Shown here one piece after another: positions 23,536 to 35,051 of a stretch of 64,000 nt of DNA. The DNA comes from Melitaea cinxia (lineage: Eukaryota; Arthropoda; Insecta; Lepidoptera; Nymphalidae). The translations under genes were made by a program, and so were the position numbers. Position 1 is the stretch's first letter. Each line of letters begins with the position of its first letter. The stretch is from the NCBI RefSeq assembly GCF_905220565.1, contig NC_059416.1, forward strand, positions 3,348,001 to 3,412,000, given 5' to 3'. Below the pieces are notes generated by a model that saw only the letters and a list, made by a program, of their open reading frames with translations, was not told where the DNA came from and ran no database searches.

Positions 23536-23677
23536 ATTTTATCGCGGTTTATTGTTAACTTTTGATTCCCGACGTTTCGGATACTTTACAGCAACCACCA
23601 GTCCTCCCGTGACCATGGTTGCTGTAAAGTATCCGAAACGTCGGGAATCAAAAGTTAACAATAAACCGCGATAAAAT
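23536..23677. repeat. Perfect 62-bp hairpin (inverted repeat, 18-nt loop)
   Basis: The left arm 23536-23597 (starting ATTTTATCGCGGTTTATTG, containing GATTCCCGACGTTTCGGATA) and right arm 23616-23677 are exact reverse complements. The loop is CCAGTCCTCCCGTGACCA. The arm block CCCGACGTTTCGG-ACTTTACAG with GTCACGGGAGGACTGG is one I associate with dispersed lepidopteran repeats, so this is probably a fold-back copy formed from one such end. Perfect identity of the arms indicates recent origin or ongoing conversion. Confidence 0.85.
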
Positions 23678-24767
23678 TTGAATATATCGTTTAATTGTTT
23701 TAATTTTATCACTTATATGACTGAAAAAATATTTTCTTGCAATCTTTTTACTTTAATCTCTTTTATTTACTGAGAAATTTTTTAACGACCTATAAGACCG
23801 TGAAAAACTTGGTTGTAAGAGTTTTAAATTTTCATAAATAGAAGAATTATGATACATATATTTAACATAATCTATTTTGGTTTTCTTGATAATCTGATAT
23901 CTTTATCTTGTGCAATACTACAAAATAAATTACAAACGTTAATACCATTATTGTAATTGACAATATAAAAGAATTGCTATTTTTTTTTTATAATAAATTA
24001 AAAGATAACATAACATATCACAGAATCAAAACTAATTAGAATTAGTTATTGATAGTATTAAAAGGCTATAGCTAAATCGCTAACGCCCGTGCTAGTGTCA
24101 CGGTCTTAGGAGTCATATTATGAAGGAAAGGGTTATTACGCAAAGTTGCTACTAAACATTTTGGAGAGTTCAAACTTTACGTGAGATTGATTTTGTTTTA
24201 TACACCGAGTCGCATACATACGCACACGTAGTTCTTACCTTACTATAGATTTAATACGGTTTTACCCACTTTTCACCTTTTTTCGTTCTTTATAGATAGT
24301 TGCCTAAATCTATACTACATTTTTGAATCAAGCTTCTGTCCTTTTACATGGAGGAAGGCTATCAGTGAGATGGGGCTGGATTTTTTGAGGCTGGATAAAT
24401 TAATCAATACTAATATTAACAGTGGAAATATGATGTGTTATTTTGTTTGGTTGTAACGGTCAAATAAAAAAAAATACTAAAAGAATTTTAAATATTGTCA
24501 TATTAATTAAATCTTTATCAAATTGATAATAGCCTACTACGGGATATATTACTATTGTTAGGAATTGAGATGACTCAGTGGACAGAATATTTGTTTCGGT
24601 ACCAGATAGTCGAGAGCAAGTCCCGCATAAAGCATTTGCCAAACGCTATTTCATCAAAAATTCATCACAGGTTGGTTACAGAAAAAAAAATTGAATTTAT
24701 CTTAGTTCTACTACATGGTTTGAACTCAATTTTGAGACGTCTGAATCCAACGACCTACGTTGCAACT

Positions 24768-24858
24768 GAAATATGACCCATACAAATATTTGTCGCTCGC
24801 TGGATCAAACAAGCGACCTCTAACTCAACATCTAGACTTTGTAATCACTACGCTTTGA
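24768..24858 (-). repeat. tRNA-derived SINE head, family E
   Basis: On the minus strand AGCGTAGTGATTACAAAGTC (box A) is followed by GAGGTCGCTTGTTTGATCCA (box B with GTTTGATCC) and GCGAGCGACAAATATTTGTA. That is the order tRNA head, then ACAAATATTTG body, typical of a lepidopteran SINE. Decayed; no TSD seen. Confidence 0.55.
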
Positions 24859-26569
24859 ATGTACGATAATTTACATATTACAAATAAATTGTTACAATAC
24901 CTAAAGAGTTTGTTTGATGATATAGTCACACATGTATTCATTAATCTTTTATTTACTTAAAATGTAAAAAAGCATGTCTCGTGTAAGATAAATGTACATA
25001 AAAATACATAAACAAGAAACGCAGTCCACGGTAATTTAATACGGATGCGAGAAAGGTCTGCGGATAATTCGTTTAGAGCCATTTTAAAGTTCGGCTGTCT
25101 ACCTTCACGTGCTGCCGACTTTTAACTGATAGGTAAATGTTTTATCAAATGAGGTTTACGTTAAGTTATTATTAATTGATTTTAGCTGTGTTTAATATAT
25201 TTTAAACATATATATTTGTAATTAAAATGTTCGCATCTTTGTTTAAACATATTTAATTAACAAAATGTTTTTTTTTTTAATTAACAGCGCATAATTTAAG
25301 TATCATTCTAATAACTACTAAAGTAAGTCATAATTATTCATTATTTATTTCATCGTTAGAGGTAGAATTTTTCATAATTTCTTAAACATGTATTACATGT
25401 GAAGACGCTACTGGCAAAATTAAATATTTTTCATTATTTTCTCTCCGCAATAGTAGATATAAGTTTGACCTTTAAAATATTATCATCAAACTAAGCACTG
25501 ATATAATGTCAAAGGTCAATGAAGCCATACCGACATTTTTGTATTTCGATCTGTCACTAAGTTACCACGCAGGAGAACACAATGCAGGAGATAATTTTTG
25601 AAATATCGACAAACAATTTGATTTTTTTTTTTTTTTTTGAAATTTGAATTCGTTTGCGACCGGCTATTTTTTATGTAGCCAAACTTAAAATTATGATTAT
25701 ATTAAAATTGGTATAAGATGAACTAAAGTAGTTCCAATACACAGAAGAAATATACGAAAAAATTTTGGTATGACTACTTTTGAAAACTATTCTGTGAATT
25801 GTAGTAACAACCCTTCTATTACAATTGTAGATCTCTTGCACTGAATTTCCGATAGCTTAAAAATAAATCTCCCGTGTCGTTATAAAATATACACATCTCG
25901 AGAGGTCTTCTAATCCTTCCGTTAGCAAAAGTTTCAGCAGCAGACTTTTACCTACACACCATATACATTAAATATGTGCCTGAAAATACATTGTCTAAAT
26001 TTTATTCAAGAATATTTAAGAAGGATTTATCTAAATTATATTTAAGAAAGAGATAACTATGGTGGTATAACGTGCCACCCTGGGGTGGTAAGATGGTATC
26101 TAAGCATATGGGTATTCAGAGATAAAGGATCCCACCTAATTCTACATACGACTATGGAGGTCTCGGCAATGCAGGGGATGTTCCACAGTGGTCGCGTTTT
26201 GTACGTCGCGGCGGATTTATTAAAAAATATATTTTATGTTTTATAATTATTATTTTTTTAATTTGCGCATTTTAATATTTTTGATTATTATTTATAAAGA
26301 GAGTGTTTTTGTTTTTGGTTAATTTATTTTGTTAAGCCTTTTGTACAATAAGTCGGCGTAAATAGTAACGTTAGTAATATCTGAAAACTACATATAACAG
26401 CACTGAAAAACAAAATTGAAAAAAAAGTAATAAAACAGTTTTAACATTGTCAAATCATATTCAACTACTAACAATTATTTATATATTTTTGTACCAAAAC
26501 CCAGCGAGGACAAAGCAACAATGTTGCAACAAGTACGTCTGTAAGCGAGTACAGGACAATATAAAGTTG
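24859..26569. other. AT-rich non-coding stretch
   Basis: No gene recognised. A T-run lies at about 25622-25638. An unexplained moderately GC-rich patch at 26060-26215 (GTGCCACCCTGGGGTGGTAA onward) contains the small palindrome CCACCCTGGGGTGG. Confidence 0.4.
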
Positions 26570-26700
26570 AATGCTAGAAGTGCTGCCACTGTGGCGCGGT
26601 GCATCGGTCGGCCCAGAGCGCCTGCGCCCGGCGCTCCTCCGCCAAACAACCTGTTGCAACCAGGCCGGCGTGCACTAATGCAACTTCTACGCTCCGCAAT
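26570..26700. promoter_or_regulatory. CpG-rich patch, possible promoter or non-coding exon
   Basis: CpG-dense sequence (GTGGCGCGGTGCATCGGTCG, then CGCCTGCGCCCGGCGCTCCT) in an AT-rich setting. Frames are open on both strands, which is expected of high GC, and show no domain. Candidate promoter-proximal or 5' UTR sequence only. Confidence 0.3.
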
Positions 26701-27139
26701 CACAAAATTCTAAAGTATATTATTTTTCGAACAAATTAATCATTAAATCGACGAGGTTTGAAACTCAATCATATATATAATAATCGATGTAATCCCGGTC
26801 ACGATTGTCCCATCTAAATTTCCGAAAACGTCACAATATCTTGTAAGTGCGGTCTAAGTGTCTCCGCGAGTTTTAAGACGGTAGTGAAGTGCTGTGAGAA
26901 TAGATTGCTATAGGTGCATCAGATCGATATTATATTTTGTAAATAGTATTTGTTAGGTTCGTAATTTAAAAAAAAAAGTTTTATTAAAAGTGTAATATTG
27001 TAATTTTTTATCGCAGTTCCTGTAAAAAGTTCCATATAGGAAGTTGGCTTAATTAGGCTTCGCGTAGTGAAACGTGCTTTTGAAATAGCGTCAAATTAAA
27101 TAGAAATATAATTAATATAGTTCGTAATTTTTAAAATTC

Positions 27140-27680
27140 GTTACGTTAAAATTTCCGGGATTTAGATTTTCGTTCCCGGGATCGCGAGTCGGAGAGTGCG
27201 GATAATTGGAGCAAGTCGGGGTGAAGCAGCGTCGTGGAAGCGGTTGGTGCTAGCAACAAGTGGTCGCCTGATGCATTTCCCGGTAACTGTGCCACTGTTA
27301 TACGACTTTGCATGCCCGCTTTACGGGATTACGTAGCTACGTGTCCCGGTCCCGGGAATTCTCAATTTTTATTTTATCTCTATCTCATTGTTGATTTTGC
27401 CAACACCGTTCGCTCGTTGACGTTCACTGTCTTCGTTTTCATTTAAAAATCGAATTTGCGTTTTTGTTTTTTTTTTTTTCGATTTTTTTGTCTTAATTTT
27501 GTGTGTGTGGGTGGGGTCGATACTTCTTTTGTTTTAGACGTGACGCGCCATCTTAGATCGGCGACAAAAAAAGTGTCATGGCGGCTTCTACAAAAGAAAT
27601 TTGCTCTAGTTTTTTGCCAGTCCATTAAAGTTTTTGACGCAGCTTTAACTCCCCAACACAAGCTATGTGCATGATATCGT
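27140..27680. promoter_or_regulatory. CpG-rich island, candidate promoter/5' UTR
   Basis: GC-rich blocks TTCGTTCCCGGGATCGCGAG and CACGTAGCTACGTAAT-type palindromic stretches, and a donor-like CCCG|GTAACT near 27281. At 27550-27595 GCGCCATCTTAG and TGTCATGGCGGCTTC are YY1/Pho-like sites in opposite orientation. No convincing coding frame. Interpretation as a promoter is inference from base composition and motifs. Confidence 0.35.
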
Positions 27681-29490
27681 TTCATATTTGTGCAATTTTA
27701 TTACATATTAACTTTACTTATTTCAACATTTCTATTTTTAAATTTGAACTTAACGATTTTTTGCTCTAGCAACAAAATAAGAAATCGTTATTTAATTGCT
27801 TACATAAGTTATTACCGTCATTTTGAAACTGTGCTTTTTAGCCTCGCTTTCTTATAAAAGATACATTTTATTACATCCAATGAAATCCTTATTTTTAAAT
27901 AAGTAAATAATCATTATTACGTTAATACAAAAAAAACATTCGTCCTTTTGACTTTTTTTTTAATTTATAATTTAATAAAAATATAATAATAAAAGTAAAC
28001 ATATAAATTTATGACTGTGATACCACATATAATTTTAATTCATTTACTTGCATTAGATATAATATAGGTACTTAAATTTGACAATGTCATACCTGTATCA
28101 CGGTCAGCGGACAGATAAAAAAAACCGATACTTTTAGTGTGTATTTTAAAAAACTCACTTAAGCTGAAAAAGGCTGAAAAATACTCCCACGCTCGATAGT
28201 ACGTAGATTACAGTAAACCGTTAAAAAAAACACACGAGATGGCTGCAGTTATAACATGAACTACAAACACAAGCAAAATAACTGCACAGTAATCTTTTTT
28301 GTTAATTTTTATATCGGAATTTTACAATTTACATTGCAAAATTAAAAAGTAATAATTATTAACAGTTAATTGTCTTGTAAATAATTTCTAATATTAACTG
28401 TAATATTTTTCCTCTTTGCGCGATCTCTAGCATTATTTAAGGTTTAAGGTTAGACCATCGGTTATTATATCTTGGTTCAGAACGTCTAGTCACTGCTTTC
28501 TTTGACGTTTACATTTAAAAATATTGTAATGGATATTCTAATATTGTTGAAGAATTCAGTAATTCACAGATAAATTTTGTTTTGGATATTTTCAACTCGT
28601 GTCTGAAATTTAAAAGACTATGTATCGAGAGGAGTTTTCTTTTAAAGTACATATTTTCGTCTTAAATTTGAAAGTACACTTGCTAAACTCGTATTACCTC
28701 GAATTTTACATTTGAATTCTAATATTGAAAAATTGTAATATTGTGTTTTTCTATTCCTTCATTAAAGATTTATGACACAATATGACAGGTTTTGGTCTAA
28801 AATGTTAGCTAGATTCTAAAAACCTTATGCACTTCTTTATAAAACCATTAAACCTTACCTAATAATCTAAAATATCTAATTATCTTGCGTTTTATTTTGA
28901 CATAATATTTATAAAAACTTTGTTTTTCATTATTTCTTAGTTTAATCAATATATGAATATATTTTCGCGTTAATACTTATAATGGCAGCGAGTGTAGCGC
29001 TGTGTGTAAACAGCGTAAAGCCCCGACACGGTTTCAGTCTCAAAATTGCCGAAACGTTGTTTTTTTTTTTTTATTTGCTTTATTTTGATTGGATAATACA
29101 CGTGCTTTATTGGACGTATTGATTGTGATTTTTCGAAAGTATCTTTTACATTATTTTTTCATACTGGTGATCACGATTTCGCCTAGTTGTTTGTAGTTTT
29201 GATTAAAATTCTTGCAGTTTTGTCTAAACATGCTAATTTATAGCTTCAAAACGTCTTATATGACAATTTAGTGACCTTTTACAGATGGGCAATTGTTACT
29301 TTGATGCTTTTCTAAATTTACCTAAAGTAATATGGAAATACTAGCATAGCACAATGTAAAGTTACAATACCATGATCCAAGTATCTACGTCGTAAGTACA
29401 TTTGTGATATTAATCAAAATCAAAAATAACTTTATTCTGATAGGCTTTAAAAGAACTTTCTTTTAAGATTTTTTTGTAAAGCTTACCCTT
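27681..29490. other. AT-rich non-coding stretch
   Basis: No repeat family recognised. A short ATG-initiated frame at 28982 (MAASVALCVNSVKPRHGFSL and onward, 37 codons) sits in a small GC-richer patch with a donor-like GTGT|GTAAAC. It is unsupported by splice sites on both sides or by any recognised domain. Confidence 0.35.
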
Positions 29491-29828
29491 TGTACTGTGT
29501 GGCTACGTTACTAAAGAATATAGCTACCCCTTCTCTTCCCGTGGGTGTCGTAAGAGGCGCCTAAGGGATAACACAGTTCCACTACAACCTTGGAATTTAA
29601 AAAGCCGACCGGTGGCGGGATAACCATCCAACTGCTGGCCTTGAAATACACAGGCCGAAGACGGGCAGCAGCGTCTTCGGTGCGATAAAGCCAGCCCTGC
29701 GGTCACCAACCCGCCTACCCAGCGTGGTGACTATGGGCAAAACACATGAGTTCACGTTATTTTTGGCGTAAACTTGTGGAGGCCTATGTCCAGCAGTGGA
29801 CTGTATAGGCTGTAATGATGATGATGAT
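29491..29828 (+). mobile_element. SINE-like element, family S, copy 2
   Basis: Same unit as 22122-22464. Starts TGTACTGTGTGGCTACG, contains GAAGACGGGCAGCAGCGTCTTC, and ends GGAGGCCTATGTCCAGCAGT...GTAATGATGATGATGATAG. The TSD is unclear: AGCTTA flanks both sides but leaves a few extra 5' bases. The 61-codon minus-strand frame is internal to the repeat. Confidence 0.8.
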
Positions 29829-30067
29829 AGCTTATAACTAGTATTCTATAGCTTATAGAATAGTTGGAAGGGTTACGAATTGGAATTAATTTAGAAATCA
29901 TATCTTTGTTCGAATCCGTAGGATATCGATTATGTAAGGAGCAGACCGTGAACGACGGCTAGTCGTCTAAAGCCTAAAAGGTATAACGTGGTATCGGAAA
30001 AATCTTTCATTATTTTCCGATATGTATTCTACTTAACTAATTTTAATTATATTATTATTATTATTAC

Positions 30068-30193
30068 CCCTTTTGGGGATTGGGTCGGCAACGCGCTTGC
30101 GATGCTTCTGGTGTTGCAGGCGTCTATAAGCTACGGTAATCTCTTACCATCAGGTGAGCCGTACGTACGCTTGTTTGCCGACCTAGTGATATT
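30068..30193 (+). repeat. Family Z, copy 2 (3' part)
   Basis: TTGGGGATTGGGTCGGCAAC through GGTGTTGCAGGCGTCTATAA and TTACCATCAGGTGAGCCGTA to GACCTAGTGATATTAAAAAA. Matches the 3' half of 8395-8669 in inverse orientation. It is preceded by an (ATT)n tract. Confidence 0.65.
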
Positions 30194-30717
30194 AAAAAAA
30201 ATAAAAATAGAAAGCTCTATCATAAAAAAATAAGTATTATATGCTGTAAAATCACTGTAAATCTAGTAAAATTATTATAATATGCTACTAAAACATTTAA
30301 AAAATAAATTGTGATAGCGAAATACTTATATGTTAACAGGATCAAAATAATTGTTAAATTCATGAATACAATAAAATCTAAGTAAAATTATAAATTGAAG
30401 GCTATGAGATGTGAAGTTTCTTTTACATACTTTCGAATTTGGGTTTTTTAATATAGTATAATATTCTTAGCTAAAATATCCAAGGTTCAGTGAAATCGCT
30501 CAAGTTTACCGGCTTCACGTCGTACCGACTTGTAAAGAAAAAGTTCACCAATATTTCTCCGAAGTCAACGACTTTTGTTTGTATCTAAAATTAAATATTT
30601 CGTAATTTTTATTTTTATACCTTTTTTTGTAATATCGCTATGTTGCTTAACTTAAAGTGGACTGCAATCATAATCATTTTTGTATCTTGACGTCTACGTC
30701 TATTTTTTTTTTATTTA
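30194..30717. other. AT-rich non-coding DNA
   Basis: Nothing recognised. Confidence 0.4.
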
Positions 30718-30795
30718 CTACATACACACACGGTGATCTGTTCCTAAAGTAAGCAACTTAATGCTTGTGTTATAGGTAACAGCCGACCGGTATAG

Positions 30796-30842
<47 letters not shown>

Positions 30843-30972
30843 TATATATATATATAACATATGTCAATAAATATATGTATTACACCCAGGCTCGGGGTGG
30901 GAACCGAACCCACAACCTCCGGAGCAGAAAACGGGGTCACTACAAACTGCGCCAACGGAATAGTCAATTGAT
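30718..30972 (-). repeat. tRNA-derived SINE, family B, copy 2, with (CA)n expansion
   Basis: The tRNA-like head at the right reads on the minus strand CCGTTGGCGCAGTTTGTAGT (box A), then GGTTGTGGGTTCGGTTCCC (box B). The tail at the left includes the inverse of CAAGCATTAAGTTGC and GTAACAGCCGAC. A (CA)n tract of about 41 bp (30798-30838) followed by (TA)n occupies the SINE interior, where copies 1 and 3 have only short AT spacers. Confidence 0.8.
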
Positions 30973-31519
30973 TAAACATTGAAGGTTATGGATAAATTAA
31001 TAATGGCACAAAGATTTAAGATTTTTCGTAGACACATATAGTTATGTAGACGTAAAACACCCTTATTTAAGGTCATTTAATACAAACGTTATGTAACATA
31101 AATCTATTCAAAATAGACATACGGTGGGACGTCACCATGGAAATGTTAGTGCTGTTTTTAATTAATTTTTTAATTTAATTTTTTTTCAACAGTACCTAAC
31201 TAAATTAACTGAAACATTTTATCTAATTTAAGTAAGATTTTCGTGTACTTGTCACATTTCTCGACTCGAGAGTCGAAGGGCCGTCAACAACAGTACCCAC
31301 GTGAACCACTGAACCGTCGCACTGTAACTGACATCCTAAAAATATACGAATTTTATGATACGAATTTCGTTAACCTCTATAACAGAGGACGTTCCATAGA
31401 GTTTGAGAATTTTAGAAGTAAGCAAAACATTTTGATTTTCACACATGTATACAATTTAGGCTTTAAACAAGGCTATGCTATATCACTGCTCCATAATAGC
31501 TAGCTTTTAAATACCATTA

Positions 31520-31755
31520 GGAAGGCAAACATGGCTAGATTCGCCTGAAAAGTTGCTAGCGTATTCTATGGGCGCCGGCGACACCAAGAGCATCACAATA
31601 ACGTTGCTCACCCTCCGCAATAGCTCTTTCAACCGTACCACCCCATGAAAACAACATTACTTGACAGCAGTAATATTCAGCTATGATCATCTATAAAGTT
31701 GACATATTTCCTCTGTCAGGGTGCTTGAGATTTTGAGCAGAATATTAACCGCTTT
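31520..31755 (-). repeat. Family Z, degenerate copy
   Basis: It keeps the order GGCAAAC, CGCCTGA-AAG, GGCGCC--CGACACCA-AGCATCACAA, ACGTTGC-CACCCT, GTAATATTCAGCTATGATCATCT and TTGAGATTTTGAGCAG at roughly the spacing of 8395-8669. It is heavily diverged, so this is an old insertion. Confidence 0.5.
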
Positions 31756-32202
31756 GCATTATTTACTAAACCCTAAAACTTAGGAAGAATAAATAAAAGT
31801 ATTTTGAATTACATATTGTTTCGTAGCTAAATTTTCTTTTTGGTTTGGTTATGTTATGTAATGTTCGTCATAGCAATGTGTAATTTAAAACAAATAAATA
31901 TTATAATTGCTATTGATTAATAAATCTGATACTGAGCAATAATTAGGTCTAAACATGAAACAGCTTCATCTGTGGTAAAGCTAATAGTGATTTAGCTTTG
32001 CAAAATACAAACACGTAAAATGTGCCCCAGGAGACATTCTCCTTTGTAAGCTAAGCTATTGCTCGGTAAAAAACCTTAAATAAGATATTGGTATAAGAGT
32101 AATATCAATCAAAAGCTGGTTCATTGTTGGGCTACAATGTACTACTGTTGGGAAGGTATCTGATCTATTTGTAGAAAGATTAGATTTTAAATCGCCAAGC
32201 TG
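31756..32202. other. Non-coding DNA
   Basis: Nothing recognised. Confidence 0.4.
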
Positions 32203-32317
32203 CTTGCCACGTTATCAATAATATAAGACCGCCTTTGTACATCTTCCTCTAATTATACTACTTTTGTTTGTATCTTTTAATGGTGTGCAATAAAAAATAT
32301 TATTATTATTATTAAGT
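32203..32317 (+). mobile_element. LINE 3' UTR tail with (ATT)n
   Basis: AAGACCGCCTTTGTACATCT, then TTGTTTGTATCTTTTAATGG, TGTGCAATAAAAAATATTATT. The AATAAA signal followed by an (ATT)n microsatellite is the form of a lepidopteran non-LTR retrotransposon end. No coding remnant upstream. Confidence 0.55.
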
Positions 32318-32417
32318 TGTATATAAGCTACTACACATATAAATCTATGTTTTATTGTTCATTTAATTTCTTAAAATATTCCATATTTCTTTCAATACAA
32401 CTAGGTTTTTAATACAA

Positions 32418-32669
32418 CAAGCTTACAGCGCACCTGATGGTAAGCGATTACCGTAGCTTATAGACGGCTGCAACACCAGAAGCATCGCAAACGCGTTACC
32501 GACCCTATACCCAATTCCTCCCAGGAGCTCTGATCACCTTACTTACCAACAGGAACACAACACTGCTTGAAAGCAGTATTAACTGTGATCTTCTGTAAGG
32601 TCGAGTTACTTACTCAGTCGGTCTGCTCCAGATTTTGGGCAGGATATTTCTTATTGTGCCCTAACCCAG
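32418..32669 (-). repeat. Family Z, copy 3
   Basis: Aligns with 8395-8669 from GCGCACCTGATGGTAAGCG through ACCAACAGGAACACAACACT and GATCTTCTGTAAGGTCGAG to TTATTGTGCCCTAACCCAG. Some substitutions; no coding capacity. Confidence 0.7.
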
Positions 32670-33326
32670 ATTTTGTCGGTAGTGTTTAAAAGAGCTATTT
32701 TGATTACCGGTATGATTATGGGATAAATCATTAAAGGAAGAAAATTAAAAATTAAAATCGACAGTAGTTGAACTCAATAGCCACCTTACTCTCATAGATC
32801 AGCACGCAAGAATGAGTAATACACGAACGTAAATCCTAAAACTTACCAGATACTGTTTTAAAATGGGAAAAATAAATTGACAATAATATATCGGACTCAG
32901 GTATTCCACAGATGATCCAGGATTGCCAAAACAAAGCCAGTAAATGGCCGCCCTCGTTCCGTGTTCGTAAAATTTGCAAGCCCGTACCGGAGACACATTT
33001 TTGTCTGGAGTAAATTGAATTCAATAAAAAGAATAAAGAAGATAAGCTAAACACAAATTAAGCAGAAATAGCTGGTGAGAAAAAACAAAATATATCGACC
33101 ACTTGACTCGTGAACTGAAAGATATCATGCTAGAATAACTAATAAAAAATTAAATTACAAATATGTATGGATAAAGAATAGACTTGTGTGTTTACAGAAA
33201 GCGGATGGTTCTGAATATATTGTTGTAAAAAATATCGAACAGCTAAAGTCTTAGTACTGTAATTTCGAATATTCTAGTCTCATATTTCTAAATAATTCTC
33301 TGATATATAAAATTCCATAATTTGAA

Positions 33327-33563
33327 AATACACTACGAAAATATTAGAGGAATCCGAAGCAAAACAGCGTGTAAAGCTTAATATTTTATCTCAGAACTTT
33401 GATATTATTATCTTAACAGAAACTTGGTTTAATGACGGAGTATTCGATGGTGAGTTTATTAACAATCGCTTTATAGTTTATCGCAGAGACAGGGAACAGA
33501 TTACTCAAAAGATGAATAATGGAGCGGGAATAATGATCGCAGTAAAAAGTACAATTAAGTAGT
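33327..33563 (+). pseudogene. LINE endonuclease-domain N-terminal fragment
   Basis: The first frame reads HYENIRGIRSKTACK, the classic start of the apurinic-type endonuclease domain of non-LTR retrotransposons (YxNVRGLRTK). After a +1 shift near 33370 the next frame continues KLNILSQNFDIIILTETWFN, then FINNRFIVYRRDREQ and NNGAGIMIAVK before TAG. The catalytic-domain signature DIIILTETW is present. The fragment covers only the beginning of ORF2 and has no reverse transcriptase downstream, the opposite of ordinary 5' truncation. Dead copy. Confidence 0.75.
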
Positions 33564-33595
33564 AAAACCGTAAAGAAATACTTTCACAAAAACAA

Positions 33596-33688
33596 ATATC
33601 CATCCTGAACGGGAACCGAACCCGAAAACCGTCAGTGTTTTAGGCGCCTAGATGCATCACTACGCCAGGGCGGTCGTTGAACCTAGGT
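33596..33688 (-). repeat. tRNA-derived SINE head, family D
   Basis: On the minus strand CCCTGGCGTAGTGATGCATC (box A) is followed by CGGTTTTCGGGTTCGGTTCC (box B) and then GATGGATATTTGTTTTTGTG. Consistent with a SINE head lying just downstream of the endonuclease fragment. No TSD established. Confidence 0.6.
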
Positions 33689-34029
33689 TATTATTCTCTA
33701 ACATCTAAGCTGTGGAGGCTCTACAGAGAGTTTACAGCTAAAAACGAGTCATTTGACGTCTTTGCAGGTATCCTCGCTACATTTAAGAAAAAAAAAACTA
33801 CTAAAATAACTTGATTCCTCAATTAAAGCTATCTAGTATGAATTTTTAATAGTAATAGTTATTTAGTTATATATTTTGTATTATTTTTTACTAAACCATA
33901 AATGTTTAAATAGCTTTAAGAGGGATTTTATGTAAATTTATATATATATAATACCTAATTATATAACTTATTGTAATTTTTAAGATGTTTTTTTTTATTA
34001 AAAAAATAAACATAAATAAATATCTACAC
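33689..34029. other. Non-coding DNA
   Basis: AT-rich; nothing recognised. Confidence 0.4.
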
Positions 34030-34250
34030 AATACACACACGGTCATCTGTTCCTAAAGTAAGCAACTTAATGCTTGTGTTATAGGTAACAGCCGACTGGT
34101 ATAGCTACTTTTTTTTTTCGATAAACCTACTTATAACTTATACATATATAAATAAATATTTATATTACACCCAGACTCAGGGTGGGAATCGAACCCACAA
34201 CCCCCAGAGCAGAAAGCAAGGACACTGCAAATTGCGCCAACGAGCTAATT
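34030..34250 (-). repeat. tRNA-derived SINE, family B, copy 3
   Basis: Aligns with 30718-30972 at both ends. The head on the minus strand is CGTTGGCGCAATTTGCAGTG and GTTGTGGGTTCGATTCCCAC; the tail is the inverse of ACACACGGTCATCTGTTCCT through GTAACAGCCGACTGGTATAG. The box B is closer to consensus than in copy 2. Confidence 0.8.
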
Positions 34251-34523
34251 GTGTAGGTATTATTAAATAAGTAAAAAAAAAAAACAGTAAAACGCATTTT
34301 CGGAAAAATAATATAGTCATGTCTTTGATTAAATTCAAACTTTAAACTTGTAGCAACAAGCATTTCGTTCATTGTACTTTACTCTAGTCTGTAAACATTC
34401 CAATATTGGACAAATATACAAGAAAAAAAACGCAAACGGTGTTCAAATATGTTAAATCAACTTAATAATATAATTTATTCATTACAAGAAGGCAAATTGT
34501 AATAAAACTTTATGTTTAATAAA

Positions 34524-34574
34524 AAAAACAGTCGAATAGAGAACCTCCTCCTTTTATTGAAGTCGGTTAATAAT
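34524..34574. repeat. Terminal fragment of the CCGACTTC fold-back family
   Basis: ACAGTCGAATAGAGAACCTC, then CTCCTTTTATTGAAGTCGGTTAA, matches the right end of 9012-9578. Confidence 0.6.
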
Positions 34575-34815
34575 ACTATACTGCTTTATTCGAAAGTAAC
34601 AAAAAAAAAAGTTTTCAATTTTACAAATAATTACCTAGCTAGAGTTAGTTTATGATTTCAAGCTATTTGTCTTAACGTGAGTGATATATTATGCTTAGCA
34701 CATAAATACGTAAGTGTGAAAATCTTCAAACAAACACAGAAGCTGCTAAAATTAGCTAAAATGACTTTAGCTTATTGAAGTTCATTATATGCAAATATGA
34801 TAACCTCTGCGGTAC

Positions 34816-34927
34816 AGCGCTTCAACCTTAACACCCCACTGCTGGGAATAGGCCTCTTTCTCCATGTAGGAGAAAGATCGGAACTTAATCCACCACACTG
34901 CTACACTGCGGGATGGCGGATACTGCC
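34816..34927 (-). repeat. SINE family A, 3' tail fragment
   Basis: The inverse reads CCACACTGCTACACTGCGGG region and GGCCTATTCCCAGCAGTGGG, matching the last ~110 bp of the family A SINEs. The tRNA head is absent. Confidence 0.65.
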
Positions 34928-35051
34928 CTTTGGTACAGTAGCGAGAAAAGCGCCATTTATCGATTATACGGTTCCATTCCCGCTCGAAGTGACTATATGG
35001 TCTTTGTGTTTCCTTACATACCTACCTCGAAAAAAGAAAATAAAGAAATAA

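Noticed and set aside
27456..27685. Overlapping 72- and 80-codon frames on opposite strands
   Set aside because: Mutual shadows in a CpG-rich patch; no domain on either strand.
29041..29070. Possible CRISPR- or satellite-like periodicity in the T-runs and AT repeats of the window
   Set aside because: The tracts are simple homopolymer or AT stretches without a repeated unit and spacers.
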